Assembly (NCBI RefSeq): GCF_000336635.1
Contig: NZ_AOLY01000037.1
Location: forward strand, 377,199 to 441,198
DNA from: Haloarcula japonica DSM 6131
Lineage (GTDB): Archaea; Halobacteriota; Halobacteria; Halobacteriales; Haloarculaceae
Direction of reading: 5' to 3'
DNA length: 64,000 nt
The notes beneath the pieces are model-generated. The model ran no database searches. It had not been told where the DNA came from and worked only from the letters and a program-made list of their open reading frames with translations. Below, piece after piece: positions 8,984 through 18,617 of the stretch; positions within the stretch are counted from its first letter, which is position 1, and every line of letters starts with the position of its first letter. The position numbers and the translations under genes are program-made.

Positions 8984-9970
8984 ATGGCAGACAATGAAGA
9001 CAGGGAAGAGGCTGTCCGCGATGCCGTGGACGTTTCTCGAAGCGGTGCGCCGGCGGGTGGGAGTGTCATCCGGGACCGGTTCTCCGCCGACGAGATATTC
9101 CAGCGCATCGTCGTCGCGGCAGACGAAGAAGTAACAGTTGGGACCCGTGAACTGTTCTTCGCCGGGATCGCGGGCGGGTTCGCTATCACGGTCACATTCA
9201 TGCTGTACGCGTCATTGTACGCGAAGACCGGTGGTGACCCGATACTGAGTGCGCTGTTGTACCCGCTCGGGTTCGTTTTCATCATTCTCGGGGATTACCA
9301 GCTCTACACCGAGAACACGCTCCCGCCGGTCGCGCTCGTCCTCGAACGGCTGGCGAGTATTCCGTCGCTGCTCCGTATCTGGATCGTCGTCTTGGTGTCG
9401 AACGTCTTCGGCGGGATGCTCGGCGCACTCGCGCTGGCGACGACTGACGTTCTCTCCGACGACGCGGCGGCGGCCGCCGCCAGCTTCGCGCAGAAAGCTA
9501 TCGCAACATCACAGCTGACGCTGTTCTCGAAGGCGGTGTTCGCCGGCCTCATCGTCGCTGGCGTCGTCTGGGTCGACTACTCGCTGCGGGACAGTATCTC
9601 CCGGCTCGTGTTGATTTACATCGCCTTCCTGGCGATCCCGTTCGGGAACCTCTACCACGTCGTCGTCTCCGCGACGGAGATGTTCTACCTCGTGTTCATC
9701 GGCGAACTGGCGCTGTCCGTCGGCCTCTGGCAGTTCGTTCTCCCGGTACTTCTCGGCAACTCCGTCGGCGGCGTCGTGCTCGTGACCGTTGTCAACTACT
9801 TCCATACGACCGAACGACGGCTCGAAACAGCGCGGGATCAGGGGTCCAAGCGCCAGCTCACCATCCGGGAGTGGATCTGGGGCGGGTGGTCCGCTTCGGG
9901 CCGCTCGTACGTGCCGGCGACCGACGAAATTCCCCGAAGCGATCCGGAATCGCGAGAGGACGAGCGCTGA
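8984..9970 (+). CDS. Formate/nitrite transporter (FNT) family channel, YfdC-like
   Basis: 328 residues. Six membrane helices lie between about residues 55 and 275, after an acidic cytoplasmic N-terminus and before a hydrophilic tail. Seen: FNT-type LYTENTLPP, and FGNLYHVVVSATEMFYLVF, which lines up with the central-His helix of the YfdC branch rather than with FocA or NirC. FNT proteins are pentameric channels for small monovalent anions or weak acids; the substrate of this branch is not settled. No formate or nitrite enzyme lies nearby. Start is ATG 8984. Confidence 0.85.
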   Translation: MADNEDREEAVRDAVDVSRSGAPAGGSVIRDRFSADEIFQRIVVAADEEVTVGTRELFFAGIAGGFAITVTFMLYASLYAKTGGDPILSALLYPLGFVFIILGDYQLYTENTLPPVALVLERLASIPSLLRIWIVVLVSNVFGGMLGALALATTDVLSDDAAAAAASFAQKAIATSQLTLFSKAVFAGLIVAGVVWVDYSLRDSISRLVLIYIAFLAIPFGNLYHVVVSATEMFYLVFIGELALSVGLWQFVLPVLLGNSVGGVVLVTVVNYFHTTERRLETARDQGSKRQLTIREWIWGGWSASGRSYVPATDEIPRSDPESREDER

Positions 9971-10006
9971 CACAAACCATTTCAACATCCTCCGGCTATC
10001 GTTGGT

Positions 10007-10546
10007 GTGAACTGGGTGAGAGATAACCGGCTGCTGCTTCTGTTTGCCGCCGTCGTTCTGACGACGCTGGGGGCCATCGGGCTGGGAATCGTCGGTGTCG
10101 TCGCAACAGTCGGGGCGCTTCTCGGTGGCGGCGCGGTCATCCAGACCTTCGCCGGGTTCCTGCTTGGCACCCTATTGCTTGTGGGCGTCGACATCGTTTT
10201 CTCGGTCGCATTGGTCCGTGCGCTGGCCCGGCGGGCGTCGGTGCCGAAGAGCCAGCGGGTCGCTGGTGGGCTCGACCGTCTGGAATCCGTCGTGCCACCG
10301 CTGGCATCGCTCGGCCTCTCGGACGTGTTCGCACCGCCGGAGCCGACAACCGAGGAGCGACACGAGGCGTTGACGCGCCGGTACGTCGAGGGAGAACTCT
10401 CCGAGGCCGAATACGAGCGAGAACTACAGGCGCTTCTCGGCGAAGACGAGGACCCGGAGATAGAACTGCAGGACGTTGCCGATATCGAGACCGAACTGTC
10501 GCGAACCACGACAACCGACACCGAGTACGAACCCGCCCGGGAATAG
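10007..10546 (+). CDS. Small two-helix membrane protein with C-terminal SHOCT-like motif
   Basis: 179 residues from a GTG start. Two hydrophobic helices (about residues 8-33 and 42-66) are followed by a cytoplasmic part. That part ends in a short amphipathic motif, EERHEALTRRYVEGELSEAEYERELQAL (positions about 115-143), the pattern of SHOCT (short C-terminal) domains. SHOCT is an interaction/oligomerization module, so a scaffold or regulator role is inference. It is followed 42 bases later by another membrane-anchored acidic protein in the same direction. The GTG start places the first helix directly at the N-terminus. Confidence 0.68.
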   Translation: MNWVRDNRLLLLFAAVVLTTLGAIGLGIVGVVATVGALLGGGAVIQTFAGFLLGTLLLVGVDIVFSVALVRALARRASVPKSQRVAGGLDRLESVVPPLASLGLSDVFAPPEPTTEERHEALTRRYVEGELSEAEYERELQALLGEDEDPEIELQDVADIETELSRTTTTDTEYEPARE

Positions 10547-10588
10547 CACTGAGCGGGTTTTACATGGTCGCCCGACGACGGGTCAAAT

Positions 10589-11305
10589 ATGGACGCACCG
10601 ACGTTTCTTGAAGTCGAGGTGGAGCGGGACGCCGTCGCCTCGGTACTCGACGCCGTTCCCGGCGTCGCTGTCGTCGACGACGTTACTGCTGCCCCATCAC
10701 CGGGACCGGCAGGACCGGATAGAGCTGAAGATTCCGGCCCGGACCTAACGGATCGTCTCGGGTCGCTGTGGCGACAGTGGGGGTTGCTCGGAACGGGGCT
10801 GTCGCTCATCGCGCTCGGCGCGGCGACAGCCGGACTCTGGTGGTACCGCCGTCGCAACGCTGCCGAAACTGATGTCGGTAGCACCGACGAGGACACGTCG
10901 GAATGGGCCACGGAACGTCCAAACGAGACGCCACCGCCGGCTGAACCGACCGTCGGCACGCCGTCGCCGACCGACACGGAGTTCGAGCCGCCAGCAGCGG
11001 TAGAAGAGACCGAGGACACGCCGACTCCAGAGGCGGAGGAAACTGCGCTGGCTGGAGAGAGACCACAGACAGAATCCGAGTACCGACAGCAGGACAGCGG
11101 TGGAGACACCGAACCGGCCGGCGTTGCCGGGTCGGCGACCGAGACGGACACTCTGGAGCAAGCGGAGACGGAGCCAACTGAGACAGACACGGACGAGCGT
11201 CCGGAAGCGAAGATCGACCCGGCACCGCTGCTGGGTGCCGCGTTCCTGATTCTGTCGAGCGCGCTCGGTCGGTGGGCCACGCGTGACCGGAGCGAACAGG
11301 CGTAG
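10589..11305 (+). CDS. Membrane-anchored protein with long acidic Thr/Glu/Pro linker
   Basis: 238 residues. An N-terminal segment (1-60) with FLEVEVERDAVASVLDAVPG is followed by one clear helix (about residues 70-89) ending in WWYRRR. Then come about 110 residues of Glu/Thr/Pro/Asp-rich low-complexity sequence and a short C-terminal hydrophobic helix (LLGAAFLILSSALGRW). No enzyme motif is visible. The layout suggests a two-helix protein with a flexible acidic spacer; whether the spacer is inside or outside the cell cannot be told. Probably co-transcribed with the SHOCT-motif gene. Confidence 0.62.
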   Translation: MDAPTFLEVEVERDAVASVLDAVPGVAVVDDVTAAPSPGPAGPDRAEDSGPDLTDRLGSLWRQWGLLGTGLSLIALGAATAGLWWYRRRNAAETDVGSTDEDTSEWATERPNETPPPAEPTVGTPSPTDTEFEPPAAVEETEDTPTPEAEETALAGERPQTESEYRQQDSGGDTEPAGVAGSATETDTLEQAETEPTETDTDERPEAKIDPAPLLGAAFLILSSALGRWATRDRSEQA

Positions 11306-11457
11306 TTGTCACCGGTAGTGGCGATAGGTAACAGTAGTTGCCAATATAGTTTCTTTATTCAGCTGTAGAGGTGAAATGCCCGCTCAGTGAGCCTGCAGAC
11401 TGAACGACTGATAAAATGAACCGAAACACCTGTGAGATATGAATAAAACCCTATCGT
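11306..11457. other. Intergenic region, A/T-rich, no gene seen
   Basis: Between the acidic linker protein and a small membrane ORF. It is A/T-rich in parts (CCAATATAGTTTCTTTATTC near 11341-11360) and may hold the end of the upstream operon and the promoter of the small ORF. A 61-codon minus-strand frame here has no coding character and is not called. Confidence 0.4.
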
Positions 11458-11616
11458 ATGACTGGGACTGCCGCCAGACAGAAGGACATTATGGTTATGA
11501 TTATCGGCCTCCAGCTCAGTATCATCGGAGCCGCTATTGACCAATTAGTTTTTCTCCTCGCTGTTGGCCCACTGTTCACCTTCGCAGTGTACACGAACGA
11601 ACTTAGGCGGAGATGA
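11458..11616 (+). CDS. Small hydrophobic protein, 52 residues
   Basis: A short frame from ATG 11458 to TGA 11614. It has a Lys/Arg-Asp N-terminus (MTGTAARQKDIMVM), about 32 hydrophobic residues that can form one long or two short membrane helices, and a basic end (YTNELRRR) consistent with an inside C-terminus. Stop codon, hydrophobic profile and basic flank all fit a genuine small membrane protein. It stands alone in a 480-base gap. Codon use is less GC-rich than in its neighbours, so the call is moderate. Confidence 0.5.
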   Translation: MTGTAARQKDIMVMIIGLQLSIIGAAIDQLVFLLAVGPLFTFAVYTNELRRR

Positions 11617-11787
11617 TAGATTTTGCACCTGCACTGACCGATACAGCCATTTCAGTTTCAGAGGGGTAGCTGAATACAGAAACCGGATTACCAACTACTG
11701 GTAAGGAAACGGGCGTTCGGGGCGTCTTCACGCCGGAGACACGCAACAGTCCGACAGGCTAAAGCGACCGGCTCCGATAGCCCGACC
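11617..11787 (+). promoter_or_regulatory. Upstream region of folCP with a perfect 17-base palindrome
   Basis: TTACCA (11688-11693), spacer ACTAC, TGGTAA (11699-11704) is a perfect 6-5-6 inverted repeat 84 bases before the folCP start. The geometry fits either a dimeric-regulator operator or an RNA hairpin. I could not place a convincing TATA box, so its position relative to the transcript start is unknown. Confidence 0.35.
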
Positions 11788-14232
11788 ATGGAGTTCCACG
11801 AGGCCGCGAACTTCCTCTTCGAGTTGCGCCGGTTCGCCCCGCGAGCCGGTACTGATGCCACGCAGGACCTGCTATCGTCGCTCGGTGACCCACATGAAGG
11901 ACTTCGCTGCGTCCAGATTGCGGGGTCCAACGGAAAGGGGTCAACCGCGCGGATGGTCGAACGAACGTTACGGGAAGCCGGCCTCGATGTCGGACTGTAC
12001 ACCTCGCCACATCTCGACGACGTGCGCGAGCGGATCCGTATCAACGGGCGGAAGCTCTCCGAAGCCGCGCTCGTCGAGTTCGTCGAATCGATCCGAACAT
12101 ACGTGACTGAACAGGGCGCGGCCAACGATTCGCCCACCTTCTTCGAGACGCTGACCGCGATGGCGCTGTGGGAGTTCGACCGCCAAGACGTCGACGTCGC
12201 AGTGCTGGAAGTCGGTATCGGCGGCCGATACGACGCCACGAGCGTGGTCGACCCGGCCGCCAGCGCTGTCACGTCCGTGACGCTCGAACACACCCATATC
12301 CTCGGCGACACCGTCGAGGAAATCGCCCACGACAAGGCCCACGTCGCCCCCGAGGACGCACCGCTGGTGACCGGGACGACTGGCGACGCACTCGCAGCCG
12401 TCCGCGAGGTCGCTTACGACATTGTGACTGTCGGCGAGGACGACGACGCCGACGTGACGGCCACGTACGGCGGTCGCGAGGGGCTCGAAGGGGCAGTCTC
12501 GGTCGACGGCCCCGACTGGAGCGTCGATACTTACCTCCCGCTGCTTGGCGCACACCAGGCACAGAACGCGGGAATCGCGGCCACGCTGTGTCGGCAGGTC
12601 ACGGACGTCTCGCAGACGGACCTCGAACGCGGGCTCCGAAACGCCCACTGGCCCGGCCGGTTCGAGGTGATGAACGAGTCGCCGCTGGTCGTCCTTGACG
12701 GGGCTCACAACCCCGGGAGCATCGAGCGTACCGCGGAGACGCTGTCCTCGTTCGACTACGACGACCTCCACGTCGTCATCGGCGCGATGGTGGACAAGGA
12801 CCACGAGCGTATCGCCGCGGCGCTGCCGGACCTGGACCACGTCGTCGCTTGCCAGCCGAACGTCGACCGGGCAGAGTCCCACCAGGTCGTCGCGACTGCA
12901 GTGGAGAACGCGACCGACGCGACGGTCGAGACACGCAGCGACGTTGCAGGGGCGCTCGATATCGCACTCGACGCGGCGGAGTCTAGCGATGCGGTCCTCG
13001 TGGTGGGGTCGCTGTACGCCGTACGAGAGGCCCGGACCAACTGGTCGCGCTCGCTGGTCTCCAAACAGGTCGACTCGCTGGCCGAGGCACGCGAGACCAT
13101 CGAGAGCGCCCACGTCACCGCGGCCGGGGCCCAGCGGATGCGAGGAAAGGGCGTCCACCGCGTCCTGCACACCCGCGTCCAGCCGCGACAGGCACAGTAT
13201 CTCAAGGAGGAACTGCTGTCGCTGGGCGGCGAATGTGCGATTTCCGGCCTGAGCGGTCAGGACGAGGAGTCCATCGATGTGGTCATGATGGCGACGATGG
13301 CCCAGTACAAGCGCCTTGCGGGGAAACTGGACGGCCAGCCCTACGGGCTCGCGTCGTTCGCCGACGAACTGCGGTCAGCGCTGTCTATCCAGCAGCCCGA
13401 GCCGGATACGTCGACAGTATATCCATGGGACGACGGGACGGCCGTGATGGGCATCTGCAACATCACCCCGGACTCCTTCCACGACGGCGGCGAGTACAAC
13501 GCCGCCGAGGACGCCGTCGCCCGCGCCGAGCGGATGGTCGAGGCCGGCGCGGATATACTCGACATCGGCGGAGAGTCGACACGGCCCGGAGCGGAGCCGG
13601 TCCCGGTCGAGGAAGAAATCGACCGCGTGGTCCCGGTTATCGATGCGCTCTCCGAGCTTGACGTCGCCATCTCCGTCGACACGCGGAAAGCCCCTGTCGC
13701 GCGAGCAGCGCTCGATGCCGGTGCAGACATCCTGAACGACGTGTCCGGGCTCGAAGACCCGGAGATGCGCCTCGTCGCCGCCGAGTACGACGTACCGGTG
13801 GTCGTGATGCACTCCATCGAGACGCCAGTCGACCCCGACAGCGACATCCACTACGACGACGTGGTCGAGGACTGCATCGATCAGTTGACGGAGCGCGTCT
13901 TGCTCGCCGAAAAGGCCGGGCTCGACCGTGACCAGATTATCGTCGACCCCGGCGTTGGCTTCGGGAAATCGCCCACGGACGATTTCGAACTGCTTGACCG
14001 CCTCCCGGAGTTCGAGGCACTCGGTTGCCCTATTCTGGTGGGGCACTCCCACAAGTCACTGTTCGGACTGGTCGGACAGGAGGCGGGCGACTGTCTGGAG
14101 GCGACCATCGCCGGGACGACGCTGGCGGCCGAACGGGGGGCCGACATCGTTCGCGTCCACGACGTCCCGGAGAACGTTGCCGCGGTTCGGGTCGCTGAGG
14201 CAGCTCAGAACCCGAGGAAATTCGAGGACTGA
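11788..14232 (+). CDS. folCP: Folylpolyglutamate synthase fused to dihydropteroate synthase
   Basis: 814 residues. Residues about 1-430 are FolC/dihydrofolate synthase (Mur-ligase fold) with the ATP loop GSNGKGST at 46-53, YTSPHLDDVRERI and VLDGAHNPGS. Residues about 445-540 carry QAQYLKEELLSLGG and TMAQYKRLAGKL, like the extra N-terminal domain of some dihydropteroate synthases. Residues about 550-814 are the FolP barrel with ICNITPDSF, DIGGESTRPGA, DPGVGFGKS, GHSHKSLFG and RVHD. Together it joins pterin to pABA and then adds glutamate. FolC-FolP fusions are known in halophilic archaea. Start is ATG 11788. Confidence 0.94.
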   Translation: MEFHEAANFLFELRRFAPRAGTDATQDLLSSLGDPHEGLRCVQIAGSNGKGSTARMVERTLREAGLDVGLYTSPHLDDVRERIRINGRKLSEAALVEFVESIRTYVTEQGAANDSPTFFETLTAMALWEFDRQDVDVAVLEVGIGGRYDATSVVDPAASAVTSVTLEHTHILGDTVEEIAHDKAHVAPEDAPLVTGTTGDALAAVREVAYDIVTVGEDDDADVTATYGGREGLEGAVSVDGPDWSVDTYLPLLGAHQAQNAGIAATLCRQVTDVSQTDLERGLRNAHWPGRFEVMNESPLVVLDGAHNPGSIERTAETLSSFDYDDLHVVIGAMVDKDHERIAAALPDLDHVVACQPNVDRAESHQVVATAVENATDATVETRSDVAGALDIALDAAESSDAVLVVGSLYAVREARTNWSRSLVSKQVDSLAEARETIESAHVTAAGAQRMRGKGVHRVLHTRVQPRQAQYLKEELLSLGGECAISGLSGQDEESIDVVMMATMAQYKRLAGKLDGQPYGLASFADELRSALSIQQPEPDTSTVYPWDDGTAVMGICNITPDSFHDGGEYNAAEDAVARAERMVEAGADILDIGGESTRPGAEPVPVEEEIDRVVPVIDALSELDVAISVDTRKAPVARAALDAGADILNDVSGLEDPEMRLVAAEYDVPVVVMHSIETPVDPDSDIHYDDVVEDCIDQLTERVLLAEKAGLDRDQIIVDPGVGFGKSPTDDFELLDRLPEFEALGCPILVGHSHKSLFGLVGQEAGDCLEATIAGTTLAAERGADIVRVHDVPENVAAVRVAEAAQNPRKFED

Positions 14233-14308
14233 GCGGCGCTGTTCGCTGGCGGCTGTCTGTGATTCTACCGGACCGAAAGCACTTACGCCACCACCGAGCA
14301 CCGCTGGT

Positions 14309-14947
14309 ATGGATCAGCGAGACATTGTCCGCCAGGGGTACGACGAAATTGCGAGTACCTACGCTGAGAAGCGGGACGGGAACGGTCGCGAACGGACCCT
14401 TGTCGAATTGCTTGCAGCGGCCCTCCCTGATGGTAGTCGTGTCCTCGATGCAGGCTGTGGTGCGGGTACACCGGCAATGGAAGTTCTCGCCGATCAGCAC
14501 GATACCATCGGACTGGATATCTCAGCTGAACAGCTCCGTACTGCTCGTGATACTGTCGACTCCGACGGACTGGTCCGTGGTGACCTGGCGGCGCTCCCGT
14601 TCGCCGACGATATGTTCGACGCTGTTGTCTCCTACCACGCCGTCATCCACGTTCCCAAGGACGAACACGCCACTGTCTTTTCAGAATTTGAGCGTGTGCT
14701 CCGGCCCGGCGGGCGACTCCTAGCCGCGCTGGGTGACGATCCATGGGAAGGTACGAACGACGACTGGCTGGATACCGGCACCGCCATGGCCTGGAGTTTC
14801 CACGGTCGTGAACGTAGCGCAGATCTACTGATGGAAGCCGGCTTTCGCGTCGAATCGGTCGAACCGGTCGACGATGAACTCGGAGGGACCTTCGCCATCT
14901 TCCAGGCACAACCGGCGGACAGCAAGACAGTGTCGGGTCACAACTGA
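14309..14947 (+). CDS. Class I SAM-dependent methyltransferase
   Basis: 212 residues. Seen: SAM-binding motif I VLDAGCGAGTPAMEVLA, the acidic end of strand 2 in IGLDIS, motif II-like RGDLAALPFADDMFDAVVS, and the UbiE/COQ5-type RVLRPGGRLL loop (Methyltransf_11). The substrate cannot be inferred. ATG 14309 gives a normal-length family member starting MDQRDIVRQGYDEIASTYAEKRDG; the longer open frame upstream overlaps folCP in another phase and is not used. It sits 76 bases after folCP and may be read from the same transcript. Confidence 0.88.
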   Translation: MDQRDIVRQGYDEIASTYAEKRDGNGRERTLVELLAAALPDGSRVLDAGCGAGTPAMEVLADQHDTIGLDISAEQLRTARDTVDSDGLVRGDLAALPFADDMFDAVVSYHAVIHVPKDEHATVFSEFERVLRPGGRLLAALGDDPWEGTNDDWLDTGTAMAWSFHGRERSADLLMEAGFRVESVEPVDDELGGTFAIFQAQPADSKTVSGHN

Positions 14948-15097
14948 ATCAGGGAAGCGTTTGTGCGGAGAAGGGGTCTATAAGCAGGACTATCCGAGCA
15001 GTTGTTCGGTTCGACAGGACTGGGCGGTACAAGCGACCTACCCACTATATTGAGGTCTCTATCACTGTTCTCTTTCAACAATGAAAATCGGGAGCGA

Positions 15098-15105
15098 ACA
15101 TATAA
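15098..15105 (+). promoter_or_regulatory. TATA-like box of the hemAT gene
   Basis: CATATAAG at 15098-15105, about 27-30 bases before ATG 15130, inside an otherwise A/T-rich stretch. The spacing implies a leaderless or nearly leaderless transcript. Confidence 0.5.
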
Positions 15106-15129
15106 GGTCTGTATCGGTGGAGATTCGCC

Positions 15130-16623
15130 ATGGGATTACGGGACGGGAGTGAGACCTCCCGAGAGCGTATCAGTTCTTCTGACAGAAAAGAGGTCGACGG
15201 TAGAACGCTTACTGATCGTATTGGACTTGACACCGGAGAGATACGCTGGCGGAAGGAGTTCACTGGATTCGACGAGTCGGACGTCGACAATCTGACCGCG
15301 ATGGCAGACGAGACGGACGCCCGAGCCGAATCTGTCGTCGACGACTTCTACGATCACCTCGAATCGTTCGACGAAACCGTCGAGATTTTTGGGCGGTCCA
15401 CCAAGTCGGTTGACCAGCTTAAAACCACCCAGTCGCAGTACCTCCGCGACCTCGTCACCGGGACCTACGACAAACAGTACTTCGAGAACAGGGCCCGAAT
15501 CGGGAAGATTCACGACATGCTCGACCTCGGCCCGAAGATCTATCTCGGGGCCTACAGCATCTACTTCGAACACTTCCTGCGGACAATCGTCGAGGACCTA
15601 CAATCGGGCGACGCTGCCCGGGACGAGGCGCTCGAAGAGATGCAGTCGCGGGCGCTCTCCGTGTTCAAACTCCTGAACCTCGACCAACAGGTGGCGATGG
15701 ACACCTACATCGACTCGTACAGCCAGCGCCTTGAATCAGCAATCGATGACCAGCAAGCGCTGATGGAGGAAGTCGAGAGTGGACTGCAGGAGCCTATCGA
15801 CGAACTGAGCGCCTCAGCCGAGGAGGTCGCCCAGACGAACCAACAGATCAACGCCGCTGCCGAGAGCCAGTCCGAATCAATGGACGAAGTGGCAGGCGAG
15901 GTCGCGGATATGAGCGCGACAATCGAAGAAATCGCCTCGACCGCCGAGGAAGTCACGAGTACCAGCACGTCGGCCGAGCGGAAGGCAGAACGCGGGAACG
16001 AAGCCGCACAGCAGGCTGCGGCCATGATGAACGACGTTGACGACGCCGTCGATACGGTGTCCTCAGACATCGCCGGCCTCCGGGAGCAGGCCGACGAGAT
16101 CGATGACATCGTCGAGGTAATAAACGATATCGCGGACCAAACCAACATGCTCGCGCTGAACGCCTCCATCGAGGCCGCACGCGCCGGAGAGGCAGGCGAC
16201 GGGTTCGCCGTCGTCGCCGACGAAATCAAGACACTCGCCGGTGATTCACAGGAACACGCGAACCAGATCGAGGACACAGTCACGGAGATTCAGGACGAGA
16301 CCGTCGACGCCGTCGAGAGCCTCGAAACCGTGACCGAGCAGGTGACGGAGGGCATCGACCAGGTCGAGACAGCGGCCGAACAACTCGAAGAGATTGTTTC
16401 GGCAGTCAACGAGGCATCACAGGGCATACAGGAGGTGTCGGCCGCGACCGACGACCAAGCGGCATCGACCGAGGAGGTCGCCAGCATGATCGACGAACTG
16501 TCGAGCGGCATCGACGACATGACGGCACAACTTGACGACCTCGCGGCGACGAACGAAGAACAGACAGCGAAGATTCAGGACGTGGCCGAAACCGCGCGCC
16601 GGCTCGACACCGACACGGAATAA
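15130..16623 (+). CDS. hemAT: Heme-based aerotaxis transducer, globin-coupled sensor
   Basis: 497 residues, no membrane helix, so a soluble cytoplasmic transducer. Residues about 25-205 form a sensor globin with proximal His128 in [20 protein letters not shown] and a distal-side Tyr in DDFYDHL. Residues about 225-497 are the methyl-accepting signalling coiled coil, with the hairpin tip [18 protein letters not shown] and Glu/Gln-rich adaptation regions. It would bind O2 at heme and signal to CheA/CheW, as HemAT does in Halobacterium. Chemotaxis genes are not nearby, which is common for orphan transducers. Length fits the known protein. Confidence 0.93.
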   Translation: MGLRDGSETSRERISSSDRKEVDGRTLTDRIGLDTGEIRWRKEFTGFDESDVDNLTAMADETDARAESVVDDFYDHLESFDETVEIFGRSTKSVDQLKTTQSQYLRDLVTGTYDKQYFENRARIGKIHDMLDLGPKIYLGAYSIYFEHFLRTIVEDLQSGDAARDEALEEMQSRALSVFKLLNLDQQVAMDTYIDSYSQRLESAIDDQQALMEEVESGLQEPIDELSASAEEVAQTNQQINAAAESQSESMDEVAGEVADMSATIEEIASTAEEVTSTSTSAERKAERGNEAAQQAAAMMNDVDDAVDTVSSDIAGLREQADEIDDIVEVINDIADQTNMLALNASIEAARAGEAGDGFAVVADEIKTLAGDSQEHANQIEDTVTEIQDETVDAVESLETVTEQVTEGIDQVETAAEQLEEIVSAVNEASQGIQEVSAATDDQAASTEEVASMIDELSSGIDDMTAQLDDLAATNEEQTAKIQDVAETARRLDTDTE

Positions 16624-16650
16624 GCTCGACTCACACCCAGCACCCCTGAC

Positions 16651-18543
16651 TTACTCCTCGACTTCGGGCGGTTCGACCGCCTCAGCCTCCGTCTCCGTCA
16701 CGCGAATCCCCTTCGAAGCGAGGTGGCGCATCTGGCGGCGGACGAAGTCCTCCTCCGTCGTCCCTCGCGTCGCGAGAATGACCATCCGGGCGTCACCAGC
16801 GGGGCGCATCGTCCGTCCGGCCCGCTGTGCGCCCTGTCGGCGGGACCCGCCCAGTCCAGAAGCGACGAGCGCGAGTTCGGCGTCCGGGAGGTCGATCCCC
16901 TCATCGCCGACGCGGGAGACGACCAGCGTGTTCAGTTCACCCCGGCGGAACTCGTCGAACAGCTTCTCCCGACGGGCGTGTGGCGTCTCGCCGCTGATAA
17001 ACGGCGCGTCGATGGCCTCGCTGATGGCCTCGCCCTGGTCGAGATACTCGATGAACACGAGCGCCTTCGCGGCGGGGTTCTCGGCCAGCGCATAGCGGAT
17101 CTCGTCGATTTTCCCGGTGTTGCTGGCGGCGGCCTGCCGGCGGTCGTGGCCCGACGTGGAGCTGTACTCGGACTGCTCGGTCTCGTTGCCCCACGGCACG
17201 AGCCGGATTTCGACCTCCGGCTCGGCGACGTAGCCCTCGTCGAACAGCTTGCCCCAGTCCGTGCCGATTGGCGGGCCGATGAGCGTGAATATCTCTTCCT
17301 CGTCGTCGCTCTCTCTGGTCGGCGTGGCGGTCAGCCCCAGGCGGTGTTTGGTCTGGAGATCGGCGCTCCGGCGGTGAATCGGCGACGGGACGTGGTGGAC
17401 CTCATCGAAGACGATGAGGCCCCACTTGCGCTGGTCGAACAGCTTCCGGTGGCGGTCCATCCCAGCAGTACGGTAGGTGGCGATGGTAACGGGGCGGATA
17501 GACTTCTCGCCGCCGTGGTACTCGCCGATGTCGTCGTCGGTCAGGGAGGTGTGTCGGACCAGTTCGTCGTGCCACTGTGTCGCGAGCTCGCGCGAGGGGA
17601 CGAGAATCAGCGTCTCGCCGCCGACGGCGGCCATTGCGCCCATGGCAGCGACGGTCTTGCCCGACCCCGGCGGGCCGACGAACACCCCCGAGCCCTGCTC
17701 GGTGAACCGCTCGACCCAGTCCTGTTGGTAGTCCCGCAGGCGGAGGCGAAGGTCCATCTCGATGGCGTCGCCCGTTTCGAGATCACGGTCGTCACGGACC
17801 GGATAGCCCGCCTCGTACAGCGTGCGCTTGATTTCGGCCGTGGCGTCCTCGTTGACCCACGACTCCGAGTCCGAGATGGGGGCCCGGAGATGGTCGTCGT
17901 CGAGTTTCGGCCGGGCGACGTTGCCCATCAGGTCGTCGCTGTCGGCTTCCAGCACGACGTAGCCGTCCTCGTGGGTCTTCAGGCGGAACTTCCGGGCGCG
18001 TTCCCACTGGCTCGTTACCCACTCTTCGAGGTGTGGCGAGCGCTCGCCCAGCACGTCTCGCATCGTCGTCAGCAGGTCGTCTAGGGACTCGTGAGGCGCG
18101 GCCCAGATGTCCTCCTCGCGGAGTTCGTACACGTAGCCGCCCGAGCGGTTGGTGTCCTGGAGGCGCGCGAACTGCGAGAGCTGTGCTCGCGTGAACTGTT
18201 CGGGGTGTTCGACGACGACCTCCCGCCGGTCGGGAAACAGGACCACGCGCTCGCGGTCGGTCACCTCGGCGATGTCCGTCGGATACCATACAGACTCGAC
18301 CTCGGACACGTCCTGGCGCTCGATGTCGCCGTCGTCGGCGAGATGCTCCAGTTCTGCCCGCGCCTCGTCGGGCGTCAGGTCCGTTTTACGGGAGAACTCC
18401 GTCGCCGTCAGGTGCGGGCGGCCGACGGCGTCAATAGCGTCGTAGACGGCGTCGAGTTCGAGTTCCGTGGCGGGGTCCGAGTCGTCGTCTCGGTCGGCTG
18501 GCTCCTCGGCTGTCACTACTGATTGGAGGGTGTCGACGCTCAA
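16651..18543 (-). CDS. XPB/Rad25-type superfamily 2 DNA helicase
   Basis: 630 residues. An N-terminal region with a winged-helix-like part (about 30-95) and a damage-recognition-like part is followed by the helicase core: Walker A GPPGSGKT at 290-297, DEVHH at 380-384, LTATPTR at 404-410, and motif VI QRAGRTMRP near 585. Archaeal XPB proteins unwind DNA in repair, often with a Bax1 nuclease; no Bax1 gene is adjacent here. The frame opens at TTG 18543; a GTG at 18516 (MTAEEPADRDD) is an alternative start. Convergent with hemAT. Confidence 0.9.
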   Translation of the reverse strand: MSVDTLQSVVTAEEPADRDDDSDPATELELDAVYDAIDAVGRPHLTATEFSRKTDLTPDEARAELEHLADDGDIERQDVSEVESVWYPTDIAEVTDRERVVLFPDRREVVVEHPEQFTRAQLSQFARLQDTNRSGGYVYELREEDIWAAPHESLDDLLTTMRDVLGERSPHLEEWVTSQWERARKFRLKTHEDGYVVLEADSDDLMGNVARPKLDDDHLRAPISDSESWVNEDATAEIKRTLYEAGYPVRDDRDLETGDAIEMDLRLRLRDYQQDWVERFTEQGSGVFVGPPGSGKTVAAMGAMAAVGGETLILVPSRELATQWHDELVRHTSLTDDDIGEYHGGEKSIRPVTIATYRTAGMDRHRKLFDQRKWGLIVFDEVHHVPSPIHRRSADLQTKHRLGLTATPTRESDDEEEIFTLIGPPIGTDWGKLFDEGYVAEPEVEIRLVPWGNETEQSEYSSTSGHDRRQAAASNTGKIDEIRYALAENPAAKALVFIEYLDQGEAISEAIDAPFISGETPHARREKLFDEFRRGELNTLVVSRVGDEGIDLPDAELALVASGLGGSRRQGAQRAGRTMRPAGDARMVILATRGTTEEDFVRRQMRHLASKGIRVTETEAEAVEPPEVEE

Positions 18544-18617
18544 ACGGGTTTCGTCTGGGCGACCACCCCGTCGGTCCGAACACGTACCTTAATATAGCGC
18601 CACCCAGACCTGCCGGC

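Noticed and set aside
11359-11544. 61-codon minus-strand frame in the gap before the folCP region
   Set aside because: Low-acid, His/Ser-rich composition and no start context; the plus-strand 52-codon hydrophobic frame is more convincing.
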